Source: Gymnopilus junonius
Lineage: Eukaryota; Basidiomycota; Agaricomycetes; Agaricales; Galerinaceae
Direction of reading: 5' to 3'
DNA length: 64,000 nucleotides
Assembly: GCA_015501075.1 (NCBI GenBank)
Contig: JADNYJ010000011.1
Span: 310,001-374,000 of the forward strand
Shown: in pieces, positions 10,854 to 21,129 of the stretch
Layout: every line of letters begins with the position of its first letter
Position numbering within the stretch: the stretch's first letter is position 1
Made by a program: the position numbers and the translations under genes
The notes under the pieces: model-generated
Seen by the model: only the letters and a program-made list of their open reading frames with translations
What the model was told of the DNA's origin: nothing
Database searches by the model: none

Positions 10854-12507
10854 ATGGCTGTCGCTCTTCCTTACGACGTTTGGTGTCTCATTGCCAGCTT
10901 CATCCCGAAGGCTGAGCGGGCAAAATTGTATCGCGTCAACTCGGCCTTCTTCAACGTGTTCATGAACCAAAAGTATCGCGAGGCTCGGGTTTACCATGTT
11001 GGCGATGAGGATACACGGCGGTGGATTAGAGTTATGAGGTGTGTATTCTCTTTTGCTTTACTCGATCTTTCTGATGGGTGAACATCCTCAGTCCAATGAT
11101 AGCCAGACGTGTGAGAATCCTTTCCCTTAGGCCCCATCTATTCGCAGTGCCGTCGCCCGCGTCTAAGGAAAGACAGTCTTCTTTCATAAGCAAGCTGTGG
11201 GATCACATCCGACAGGCAGTCAGAACCGCTGTGCCCAAAGAACTAACCACTTCTACATCCCTTCTCCACAATATATCCAACATGACTGAAGTCACGTCTT
11301 AACCATAGGGTGCTATACCCTGGACGATATTCAGTTGTTCAGTCAACCTCCATCCATGGCGTTCATCCATACGGCATGGTCTGCTCATGCATCTCGATTG
11401 CGGACTCTCTCGCTCCACATCCCTTTGGAACTCTATTCCAGCGTTCTGGTTGCCGCTCCTCCGATTCTACCTTCTCTTGAGGAACTAAACATCGTCCTGC
11501 GCACGGAAATTGCGACCCTATCCTTTACCAAAAGTTTTTGCGTTCAATAGTGGGATTTATTAATCGACATACGCGGACGTTGACGTCTCTTTCTGTGGAT
11601 ACTCCTGAGACCCGATCAGTCCTTTCTTCTGTTCAGTACGCTGGATGAATTTCTGAACCTCCGCAAGTTTGTCATCCGCCTCCCGCTGGATCAGCTCCAT
11701 CCAGACCAACCTACAGGGATAGAATCATTCATGTCAAGCACGCCAATTCTCTCCGAGAGTTTACAATACGTTTCATCGGGACCTACAGCCACTACCCTTC
11801 ACCGTCTCCCGATGATATCTTCTCGCATCCTATCTTTCAAGTACGACTTCCACACTTGAAATCTTTGGACCTGGGATTGTGCCATTGGCCCCAAACTCAC
11901 CAGAAGTCGCTGGAGTACAATCTAGCTGCCTACCTCCGCCCTCTGAGGCACACTCTCACGAAGCTTACGCTGCGAGATTGTATGTTGACGTTCCCTATGG
12001 TTGCGGGAGTGCTTACCGCTCTGGGCAGCCGTGAGTCACACATTGACAGCTTGGAAATCTACACATACTTCTTGAGTTGTAAATTGCTCGATTTCCTCAG
12101 TCAAAAGCTCCCGCTTTTGCGCCGTTTAGATCTGTATTTCCATAATATATCCAGTCAGACGACGGATCGCAGCACCCTGATTACCCTGGAAGTTATTTTC
12201 CTGTTTGGTGGAACGTAAGTTCTCTGGTTCATAATCATCAGACGGAGAGGGGGCTAACGTTGTCCTTGACTCATTTTCAACTCAGAATACGGCCATAAAT
12301 AATGGTTCCGAATTCTTGATGGAGCTTGCGGACCGCAAGTACTCTGAATGGAAGCTGCGCGATGTCACTCTTCAACCAATCTATTCGTGTGGAGGAAGAT
12401 GGAACGAATGCAGAGAGCTCTTAGTTAAAGCCTTGCCTTCCGTTGAAACCTTCAATGGTGTATCTGGCGAGGAGTTCTCTGATGTACCTGACTATACCAG
12501 GTTTTGA
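10854..12507 (+). pseudogene. F-box-like/LRR-type protein A, frameshifted
   Basis: Exon 1 (10854-11038) codes for an F-box-like start, LPYDVWCLIASFIP, followed by YRVNSAFFNVFMNQKYREARV. The F-box would link the protein to SCF ubiquitin ligase. A GT..AG intron (11039-11091) leads into a leucine-rich region. The frame is then lost near 11290-11300 (one T missing), in the region 11525-11560, near 11630-11660 and again near 11740-11760. Good coding resumes in a single frame at about 11850-12218 (YFLSCKLLDFLSQKLPLLRRLDL). The end at 12507 carries an ALPSVETFN segment matching gene B at its C-terminus. At least four indels make a functional protein improbable. Its closest relative in the window is the adjacent gene B. 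Confidence 0.7.
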
Positions 12508-12696
12508 ATAAAATGATCTTGTCTTCAAACTGTTCATTTTCGTCCCCTGCATACAATCTACCCTTTTTGCTTCTGACGTGGATGGCAATGCTGTGCTCTT
12601 TGCGTGTTGTTCAAGCACAGCCACCCAAGGACGTCTTTCGTGACCACTTATCGGAACTCGAAGCTTCAAAACATATCTTTTCTCTAGCTTCCAGCT

Positions 12697-13833
12697 ATGA
12701 CCGTCAATCTACCTTATGACGTATGGCTTCGCATCACCGAATTCATCCCTGAAGAACATCGCTTGTGGTTGTATGGTGGAAATAGGTTCTTGTTCGAACT
12801 GGCTATGCGAGAACTGTACCGGGAGGTTGAGTTGCGCTCTATAGACGATGAAAGCACAAGGAGGTGTCTCAAATTCATGGGGTATGTAGCCAGAACTACT
12901 GCTGATGGAAGGTATATGTATGACCTTGCCTCTAGTCCTCCGGCGCTAAAGAGTGTCCGTTCCCTTGTCCTTTATTTACATCCTTCCTTTGAGCAGGTGC
13001 AAAATGACAACCAGGTTTCTCGAAATAGAATTGGGGCTCGGGCCCTTTTTCGCAGGAAAAAACTTGACCAAGCTTCAACCTCAGTATCCCCAAGGACTTG
13101 ACCGCTTCCTTGAAAAGCATACCCATTCTCTCAGAGAAGTACAGATCCGCTTCACTGGATTTTTTAAGCACGGCTTTCACCCTTCACCAGCGCAATTTTT
13201 CTCTCATCCAATTCTACAGGTGCAGCTGACGCACCTGATGTCTTTAGATCTCGGTTTACGTCAGTGGGCTTTGAAGTATAAGCAAGGATCAGCAGAGCGA
13301 TTGTCCAATTATCTTCATCCAATGGCCCAGACTCTTTCCAGGCTAGCAATCCATGACCATATTCTTACACTCCATGAGGTTAAGCAAACAGTGTCCGTTG
13401 TTGGAGGTAGAGATTCCTGGCTCTGCGACCTGGAAATGCACACCCATTTTCTGAGCTGCAATCTGCTTGACCTACTAAGTCGACAATTGCCAGACCTTCA
13501 TCAGGTAGATATGCGTTTTGAATCCTTAACAAGCAAGGATGATGGCAACGTGGTTCCAACAAGAAATTTCATGCTCGGCCATAATGTACGCCTCGCTGTC
13601 CTTTAATAGGATCCATACTGACTGCCGCGATATTTCGCTGTATGCAGTCTCAACTTATCTCCGTTGGGGTACATGCATTCTTTCGAGACATTGAGCACCG
13701 CGTATACCGCGACTGGGGCTTAAAGCACTTCACCATCGGTCCTTTTTATCCATACCATTTAACAGGGGATTTCGAACGCAGAAAGCGGTTGCTGAATGCT
13801 CTGCCATCAGTCATCACATTCAATGTATACTAG
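12697..13833 (+). pseudogene. F-box-like protein B, internally deleted paralogue of A
   Basis: It starts MTVNLPYDVWLRITEFIPEE, an F-box-like motif parallel to gene A, in tandem and on the same strand. An intron follows FMG (donor near 12882). The next segment (ALKSVRSLVLYLHP) matches A, but the frame then shifts near 12990-13020, and about 130 residues present in A are missing. From about 13040 to 13585 the frame is clean and parallels A (HSLREVQIRFTG, HFLSCNLLDLLSRQLPDL). An in-frame intron (13586-13647) leads to the last exon, ending LLNALPSVITFN at 13833. It is probably a deletion-derived relic; an N-terminal F-box stub could still be translated. Confidence 0.65.
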
Positions 13834-14410
13834 ATGGGTAGAACTAGAAGGAAATTGAAACGTGCCGTAAGGGTATGCTCATGGATGTATGCCCAAGGTT
13901 ACTACTAGTAGCCCAAAATGCGATAATTGTAGCAGCCGATTCACTTCAACCAAGTGAATATCTCAGAAAGTTCAAAAATCTATAAATCGCAATTACAACG
14001 ACAAGATACAGGCCCGCCCTGGGATGCCACTTTCCGGGGAAACCCTTTCAACTGTCTTGTACGTTCGCTTATTCACTTAAAAAGACTTAGCTGCCATGAA
14101 GCGGGCAGAATAGATCCGACATCAAACATTTATTGATTGGATTTAGAGAGTTACATAAGTAGATGTTGAGGAACGGAAGGAAATCTATAAAGCGAAGAAA
14201 GCTTGCTGGAAGATTTTTGGCCATGAGAACCTCGGCTAGACAAGCCTTCTGTGATCGACAACAACAGTCAGTTAATTAGGGATATCCTGCATTTGTCTAG
14301 CACATGGAGATCTCTATTTACAGAAGAGGATACGTTACACGGTGGAAGACAGTAAGCGAAAGCCTGGGATATCTCCGCATTTTTTAGCATGAAGAAGAAC
14401 CGCACACCCT
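13834..14410. other. Intergenic region between F-box B and the FHA gene
   Basis: AT-rich convergent 3' flanks with no supported gene, RNA or repeat. Confidence 0.5.
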
Positions 14411-14984
14411 CTATGAAGACAGTCCAGATATTGAAACCTCTGCTGTGACAGCGCATAGATGGAGGTCTGTGAGATACACGGGCGTTTTATCCTCGCGAGG
14501 CACCTTCTTCCCGAGGCCCTAATAGGAAGCTTAGAAATTACCCAAAAAATAAAAGCACAGATCACTCACAACGACGTCTCCTTGCTTCAGGACAGTGTCC
14601 TCCGTGATTGTGGTGCCATTGACGAGGGTACCGAATGGGGCCTTGAGATCGCGAATGAAGACCTACGTAGAAAGAGGAATGATACAAGCACGCATATATC
14701 AGTCGAAGGCCAAGGAAAATCAGATCAAATGGACAGACTTTTCCGCCATCACACCAGAGTTCGGCATGTAAAAAACTTAGAGGCAGTGGAAACACTGCAT
14801 CAATGGCAGTGTCTTCGGTTTGCTGAGGAGCAAACCACCCGTTGGTGGTGGAAGGAAGACGAGCTGGACCGTTCGGCATTTCATACCCAAGGGCTATTTT
14901 GGTCCCTGAGGGAAGGGGTATCATCTTTGTCTCGAATGGGAAGCTCCCAGAGACTGGCGAAAGGGTAATGACAGGGGACGACAT
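14411..14984 (-). CDS. Small FHA-domain protein
   Basis: On the minus strand I splice 14739-14984, 14570-14662 and 14411-14518, giving 148 residues with phase-0 introns of 76 and 51 bp. It consists almost only of a forkhead-associated fold: MSSPVITLSP start, strand IPLPSGTKIALG, core LSFLHAELW, VFIRDLK, FGTLVNG and LTDLHLCAVTAEVS. FHA domains bind phosphothreonine peptides; the start and layout resemble the N-terminal FHA domain of fungal SLMAP/Far10-type proteins, without their coiled coil and tail anchor. The usual Arg after the third strand and the Asn of the S-N-G loop appear replaced (GYE, PFGT), so phosphopeptide binding is doubtful. I chose the ATG at 14984 because family members begin there; an in-frame ATG at 15080 would add 32 residues. 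Confidence 0.72.
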
Positions 14985-16114
14985 CTCGACGAAGAGAGGG
15001 TCGACTGAAGCAGTATACAGAGGGAATTGAGGAAGTGTCGAGAAGTAATCGAGACTGAAGGTCAGAGGCGATTTTGACATCCTTCTTATACTTTTGGACC
15101 AGAACTGTCATGACGGGTCGAGTGCAGGGACAAACATGCATTCCGTGAGCTCCATGCTACTGAGAGATTTGGACGCTGTGAAGATGTCGCTAGCTATCAA
15201 ATAATTGACATATATGGTCAAGGGAAAGCTTGTGGGCCGGAAAATGCGAAACAGAGGGTCCTCACCCCATGTTTAGCGGGTTCCCTGGAAAATCGGGACG
15301 GAATCGAGATCTTCGCAGTCAAGTCGGGTAAATGGGCCTCATTGCATCGGCAAATAGAGGGCGTGGCTGGGAAGATTGACAGGAAACGGATATCGTAATT
15401 CAGGCCTCCCGCTAAATTGCAGACGGTCCTCGGACCTCTGTCTGCCATAGCATTCCTTGCAATTTTTTCCACAACTGCGAATCCCAGGATTAAGAAGAAA
15501 AATCTAAAGATCTACTAGATAGCCGATTAACCCGGACCCGGGTTGACCCTGAGGAGAAGGGAATTATGACCGACCAAGGTGTGCAAGTACTGTGTGTCCA
15601 TTGGGCGCCCAAAGGTCAAAACGGTGCGGCAGATGGAAAAGAAGGGAAGCCAGATAGCGTGTCGTAATCAGATATCACACGAAGGATCCCGTATTACGCA
15701 AGTAGTCGCACTACTTTCTGACATTCGAATTCACAGACCATAGTAGCAAGCCATGGCGATCACTGGGCCGCAACGCAAAAAAGAAAGATGATGACAAGAT
15801 GATGAATCACCTGATAAGTAACAGGTAAATGAGAAATAGAATGAGCCCATTTGTATGTCGCACCTACTCAAAGAGATGCTGTTCTTCTACGCCAGCCTCC
15901 CAAAAAGTTGCTCGCAGACATCAAGCAGATCATCAGATATCAAGTTTGTTGTCAAGTTGCAGACATCGTTACAGTGACTCGTGTGACCCGAGCCTCCCCT
16001 AAACAGAAATATCACGTGGCTATCACCATTTTTTCCTTCCACACCGTCGCGGTCAGACTCGAAAGCAAACAAATCGTCGGCCAAGTTCACTGTTTCCTCC
16101 TTTTAATTCCAAAA
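14985..16114. other. Divergent intergenic region, FHA gene / mL57-like gene
   Basis: About 1.1 kb between two divergently transcribed genes. A minus-strand open stretch (15218-15472) has no recognisable domain. A CACGTG lies near 16012. I see no RNA gene or repeat. Confidence 0.45.
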
Positions 16115-17193
16115 ATGTCCCGTGCAGCTCGCTGTTTAGGCTCCTCACTGCGCTCAACAGCCAGCTCGCACTCTTCTCCATCGTTGGCGGCTGCACGGGT
16201 ACTGATACCTGGTACAGCGATATGCGATTCTTTACCTATCATTGTCGATTCTGACGCTAATGTCGACAGGTACTCGGACGTATGGGCAGGCTGCAGTGCA
16301 GAGGCGGCAACGGCAGGACTCGCTCGATGTCACGAAACCTCGACGGTCACGCGAGACGAAAGTAGCTGGCACTGGGAGCGGCTTTGAATCAAGACCCGCG
16401 GGGAAAGATTTCAAGGCATCGAAGACACCCCGCAAGGAGGCTGCGGGTGGTGATGCTACGGAATCTCAGGTTCCTACTCATTTCGCCGAGTACATGAATC
16501 AACTGTTTTCCCCACTACAATTCCCACCCGAACTCGCACAACGGATATTGACCCATGCCAGTCATCACCTGGCAAGAAGAGGTCATAATGCTGCTTATAG
16601 CTTTATTGGTATGTATGACATTTTGTGCCTCTATCTTTTTCTAGAACTTTATTAACTATCCTGACTCACCAGGCCGACGAGTGCTCAACGCCTACTTCCT
16701 TATGTTCCTCAACTCAAGCCAGCACCTGACACCCCAACACGACATTGAACAAATCGCCAGCAGTGCCCTACACACCAACCTTCTCGGCGAACACGTCGCT
16801 CACGCATGGGGTGTTGGTCGAGTACTAGTCTGGGCGCCGTCAGCCCCTTCAGAATTTGCAGCCAAGAAGCTAGATTTGCAGACTTTACGGTCTGCCGGGC
16901 TGTATAAAGTCCAAGGAGAGGCTGTCCAAGCTATGGTGGGAGGGATCTATCAACAATACGTACGTGGATGCTTGTCGCAATAATTCTTTTTTCATTGCTC
17001 ACTGGTCCTTTACGCGCAGGGAGGGTCTGTGGCCCATAGGCTATTCCACACACGTATATTACCCAGACTACGAGTGAAGGGTGGGCTGCCATATCCATTT
17101 TTTGGCGATGCTCAGAGATTTTGCGATGCAATGGGTGGTGAGCAAGGGAGCTTACTTCTGGAAGACTCAAAACGACCAAAAGTAGAAGCATGA
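16115..17193 (+). CDS. Mitochondrial large-ribosomal-subunit RNase III-like protein (mL57/MRPL15 type)
   Basis: Exons 16115-16211, 16270-16608, 16673-16959 and 17020-17193 give 298 residues. The Arg/Ser/Ala-rich N-terminus (MSRAARCLGSSLRSTASS) looks like a mitochondrial targeting peptide. The middle carries a degenerate RNase III-like fold: FPPELAQRILTHASH, then HNAAYSFIGRRVLNAYF. The acidic ERLEFLGD signature of active RNase III is absent. Yeast Mrpl15 (mL57) is such a non-catalytic structural protein of the mitochondrial large subunit, so I infer the same role here. The alternative is mL44, which also carries an RNase III fold plus a dsRNA-binding domain that I do not see. The frame is clean across all junctions. 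Confidence 0.72.
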
Positions 17194-17788
17194 CATACTT
17201 TTACGGATTTGCTATCATTATGTCGTATGTCTTTTGTGTCTATTCTTTGCACCTGCGACTGACAGTTCGTCAGGTTTACTAATACCTAATCTATTCGTCC
17301 CCTCTGGATATTTTTCGTCGTCGATTGCCCATGAATTTTGTAAGGTGTAAGGGACTGCAACCTTTTCCTCTGTCCTTTCAAGTGCAGCACCGCCCATGAA
17401 CAAATGGCTCCTACAGCAAACAGTTCATGTAACATGAATGAGTCTCAGATTTCTGCCGATGCCATTATAAACCCATGAGCGATGCATTTCATTGTTTTGG
17501 ACTCGGATCAAACGCTACCCGTCCATTTATGAAACGACCATTTTGTTCTCTCGATATTTGCTACTCTTATAAGCCGTTCAGTAGTTTCGATATTTTAATG
17601 TTCATCTATGACAACTCTAGGGTGCGAAGGACAACACACTAGAGGCGTCCTAGAAGCAATTTTTGTCAACTCAATCCGAAAGTGATGTGTGACCCGTCAC
17701 ATGTTGCGTTCAATCGACCGATCGCACGCCATCAATCCATTCTCAGTCTCTTCCGAGTCCCTGTTCTCCTTCGTCGATATCGACCTCC
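17194..17788. other. Intergenic region
   Basis: About 600 bp between two plus-strand genes with no supported feature. Confidence 0.45.
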
Positions 17789-19234
17789 ATGTCTACTCGT
17801 GTAAATGGCCTTCGAAAGTGGATCGTTACCTTTTATCAATTGGTCAGTCCCTCAGCAAGCCTCTCACAGGAAAGCTTCTATTGAGTCTCTATGTTCTTAA
17901 TACTTATCACCTGTCCACTTCTCTTCCAGTTTCGCCATTACGTCTACCCAATAAGACGCGATCCGATTTCGATTCTAGACCTCGACTTAGATATACTATG
18001 GACAATTTTTACCATAAATGCTGACATTGACGATCCTGGCGCGCTCAACAGCACCCTGATGAATTCACAAGTCTGCAGCTCATGGCATAATCTCTTGCTT
18101 ACGACGCCATCTATTTGGGGAAGGCTGCTTAACCTCGACGTGCTCTCCAAGGGAGGTAACATCCGTCCAGCAGAAATTTTACGCAGAAGCGGTAGCTCCT
18201 CGTTGTGGATCAAGGCTGATATTACTGGTGCCCCCCATTTAAAAGAATTTTTTTTCAACATCGTTGATCAGCATTGGCAAAGGATCAAGTACCTGGACAT
18301 CAGCCTTCCTTCAAATCTAGTGACCTTTGAACGCTGGAACGTATTCTGTCTTCCCGCGCCTCACCTTGAAACATTCAAGGTGTGCATAAGACACACGGGA
18401 GGCCTGACTAGAAGGGGCCTACATCAAGTCGCGCATACATGGTCAAACAGCCATCATCTCTTTGCTAATGAAGCACCCATGCTTCGGGAATTCTATGTCA
18501 CGCAATACAAGTTCGATCACCCTCCCGGCTGGGTGACTAGATTGTCTGCCCTGAGAATAGGATATCCATTCACGCTTCAGGAAGCCTTATTTGCTGTACA
18601 GGAAATACCAAATCTTGAATCATTTGTCATCAGCACGCTAAAGGTCACAGTAAATCCAGATACCATCCAACGTCTTCCACATATCTACTCTACCAAACTC
18701 AACTTCTGTGCACTTTATGGGTATTTCGAGGAATCAATCACTCTCCTACAACATCTTGAAGTTTCTTCCAACTGTCGTCTCTCATTCGTGCCCTGCCATG
18801 TTCGGTCCTCTGGTATACCAAGGGACTTTTTCAAATCATTGATCGGAATGCTATCCACATTTTGTCAACGCTATTTTCGACAATATAAATCACCCCTGCA
18901 CCTTCTCTATTCCTCTAGACATTTTGAGCTCAGGGAGATTTTGAATCGTCGCCTTAATTTCGAAATCATAATAGACTCCGTGGGTGAATTCCCAGCTCAT
19001 CTCCAAACCTTATTATTCCACGAGTTTGCTCTCCCTGTATTTTCCAAAGTCCCAGGGATATTTATCAAGCTCGGCAGTCCCGTTCCGAAAAAGAGTTTCA
19101 TGTCGTTTTTATACTCATTTTCATCATGTAGGTATCTTATGATTCAGGACGAGGCGACTATTCGTAATCTTCATAAATTTTACGATGATATTGAAGCTCA
19201 CGGAGGCACTTCTGTGAGCAAAGTTCCCATATAA
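17789..19234 (+). CDS. F-box domain protein
   Basis: A short first exon (17789-17842, MSTRVNGLRKWIVTFYQL) is joined by a phase-0 intron (17843-17929) to one long exon ending at 19234, giving 452 residues. The F-box lies near residues 25-80, with the typical pattern ILDLDLDILWTIF..., S.VCSSWHNLLLTTPSIWG. The rest has scattered leucine-rich segments without clear repeats, as usual for the large F-box families of mushroom fungi. Such proteins recruit substrates to SKP1-CUL1 ubiquitin ligases; the substrate cannot be read from the sequence. Unlike the F-box genes at 10.8-13.8 kb and 51-53 kb, its frame is unbroken. Confidence 0.78.
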
Positions 19235-19863
19235 TGTACCTCGCACTCGAACTCTGGCATCCTACGAGCACTTTCATTGGTGAAAATGGGGCTCTTCATC
19301 GATTTCTGAAGGACCGAATGAAACGTGGGAGGGCAATCAAAGTGCTCAGCCTTAGATATAGTCATGCGACCCTTTTCCGTCCCTCCAATATCTAGAAGAA
19401 ATATTTGGTCTGCGTGTTTCCTGGACTGAACCCCAAAACGGAGTGGCTTCGGAGTACAAGTGCGGTAGTGGTCACCCAGAGAAACTCCCTCGTTCCCTAG
19501 GTTAGGCCTTCTGGGAACGTATTGCGCATGCACCTTATATTCTAGTTATTCCGTTCATTTTCTCTAAGCCAGTCAAAATCCTAGTCTGATACCCCAATGG
19601 CTCTCAATTCCTATAATAGACTATTTGGGTCAAATGCCCTTAATCAAGAATATTGATTATAGCGAAGAAATGACATGTTAAAATTTGTTTTTTGTGACTT
19701 GAATTCAATTATCTGATAGACCGATGAGTAATATCTTTTTGTTTTGAAAATTTGTAAGCAAATCGACAACCAATGGTCGCATAATGCTTTCGGCATGCAG
19801 AACTCAAGAGGCAGAGTGCGAAACTAAAAACAAATTTTCGAATTTCCAACTCCATCTAACCAG
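19235..19863. other. Intergenic region
   Basis: AT-rich, with a minus-strand open stretch opposite the 3' end of the F-box gene that has no recognisable domain. Confidence 0.4.
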
Positions 19864-20705
19864 ATGAGTATGACTTCTTGGTCTTCACCATTTGCAGGTA
19901 TCAGCCTGGCCAGCCTCAAAGCCATCGAGGGAGAGCTATCAAAACATCTCATTTTCGATGATCCCTGAGTACTGAACTGCTTACACCTCGATCGCATTTC
20001 TGATGAATTCATAGTCAGATGCGCTTCTGGACTGAACGACAATCTCACAACTAAAGCTGCGTGGAAAAGGCTTGAAGCAATAAAAACTGAAGCTATGAAA
20101 AAGCAAGAGGGTTCCGAAGAGCCACCAGCTGATGAATTTACTGCCAGTAAATTCATCAGCTGGTGAATTGAATGCAGTGCATTCAATTTCAGGCCTAGAC
20201 CTGTTCGGGAGAAGAACTTGGAGAAAGAAACCATGGATATGTATGAACCTCTGGTAGGAAATCCCATCATCTATCAACATTTCCTTATTCCAATGCCTTA
20301 CGCTTTAGATGTCCATCTTTGAATATATAGAAAATCTCAACATTGGAGATCAAGTTACCGAATGGCTGTTCAAGAGATCCTTCCAATCAACCAACAGGTT
20401 GGAGTTGAAATCAGATGGGACCATCTATGGTATCCCAAGGCCTATCCCTGACTTCACCTTGTTGGATTCTACTAAGCCAATTGAACGGTCTCCAAAATCT
20501 GTTAAATATTCAGTAATGTGGCATCACCAAGCTGCTTTCTGGGATACCTATTTTCAAGATCTACACAGACCGCGCTGGAGGTCTGCTTTTTATTCCGGCA
20601 AGGTTTCTTCTTGATTATTTTTCACAAGTGTTGTCTGATTTGTTGGAGGATTTGAGGGACCGGATCCTTCAGCAGCGTAGGTATAATACCCAAATTCTTT
20701 TGACT
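19864..20705 (+). pseudogene. Decayed coding relic of unknown family
   Basis: Coding-like stretches follow one another on the plus strand but are broken by stops and shifts. Examples are the frame from ATG 19864 (broken by a TGA near 19966 and another just after the palindrome), the stretch 20309-20614 (MSIFEYIENLNIGDQVTEWL start), and an overlapping frame near 20555-20705 reading IYTDRAGGLLFIPARFLLDY. I do not recognise a family. The arrangement suggests one degraded gene or transposon-derived ORF. No terminal repeats bounding the whole region were found. Confidence 0.35.
20125..20163. repeat. Perfect 19-bp inverted repeat (hairpin)
   Basis: Two perfect 19-bp arms, the left beginning CCAGCTGATG, are separated by a single C. 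A second, shorter inverted repeat (arms AATTGAATGCA and complement) follows immediately at about 20166-20190. They sit inside the decayed coding region. Confidence 0.85.
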
Positions 20706-20892
20706 CATGCTTATTTGCTCGGAAAGATAGATGTAGCAGTTACCTTGATGTGACCCTCAGATTGACTGCATTGGAGAATGATAAATCTGTTTGGGGACTA
20801 TTTTACCTCATGTCTAATTGCATGGATTCGGAATTCAAAAGATACAGTAGATGAAGAAGGGTGTGATGGACCATGGAGGGTGGATAAATATT

Positions 20893-20997
20893 TACACGAC
20901 GGGCAAGCAACTGTCCAAACGGCCCAAAATGAGCACTTTTGTACTACAAAATGCTCATTTTGAGCCAATTGGACAGCCGCTTGCCCCCGCGTGTTAC
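20893..20997. repeat. Foldback element, ~50-bp imperfect inverted arms
   Basis: The left arm (about 20893-20943, containing GGGCAAGC..CTGTCCAA..CAAAATGAGCA) is complemented by the right arm (about 20945-20997, containing TGCTCATTTTG..TTGGACAG..GCTTGCCC) with few mismatches and almost no loop. It is MITE-like or a strong hairpin about 130-240 bp upstream of the aldehyde dehydrogenase ATG. Confidence 0.8.
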
Positions 20998-21129
20998 TAG
21001 CCAAATTGACAACAAATTGATTGAATTCAGAATAGATAAGATAACCAAAGTCACGCGGATCAGAACCCGTCTTCAGTCGGGAGTCGGGACTTCGGCCCAT
21101 CCCTATCGTTATCCCTATCCACCACCACC

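Noticed and set aside
15218..15472. Minus-strand 84-codon frame upstream of the FHA gene
   Set aside because: No ATG context or domain, and not joinable to the FHA exons by consensus splice sites.
19824..20270. Minus-strand 148-codon open frame
   Set aside because: Plus-strand frames in the same place look more coding, and the minus frame has no domain or splice context.
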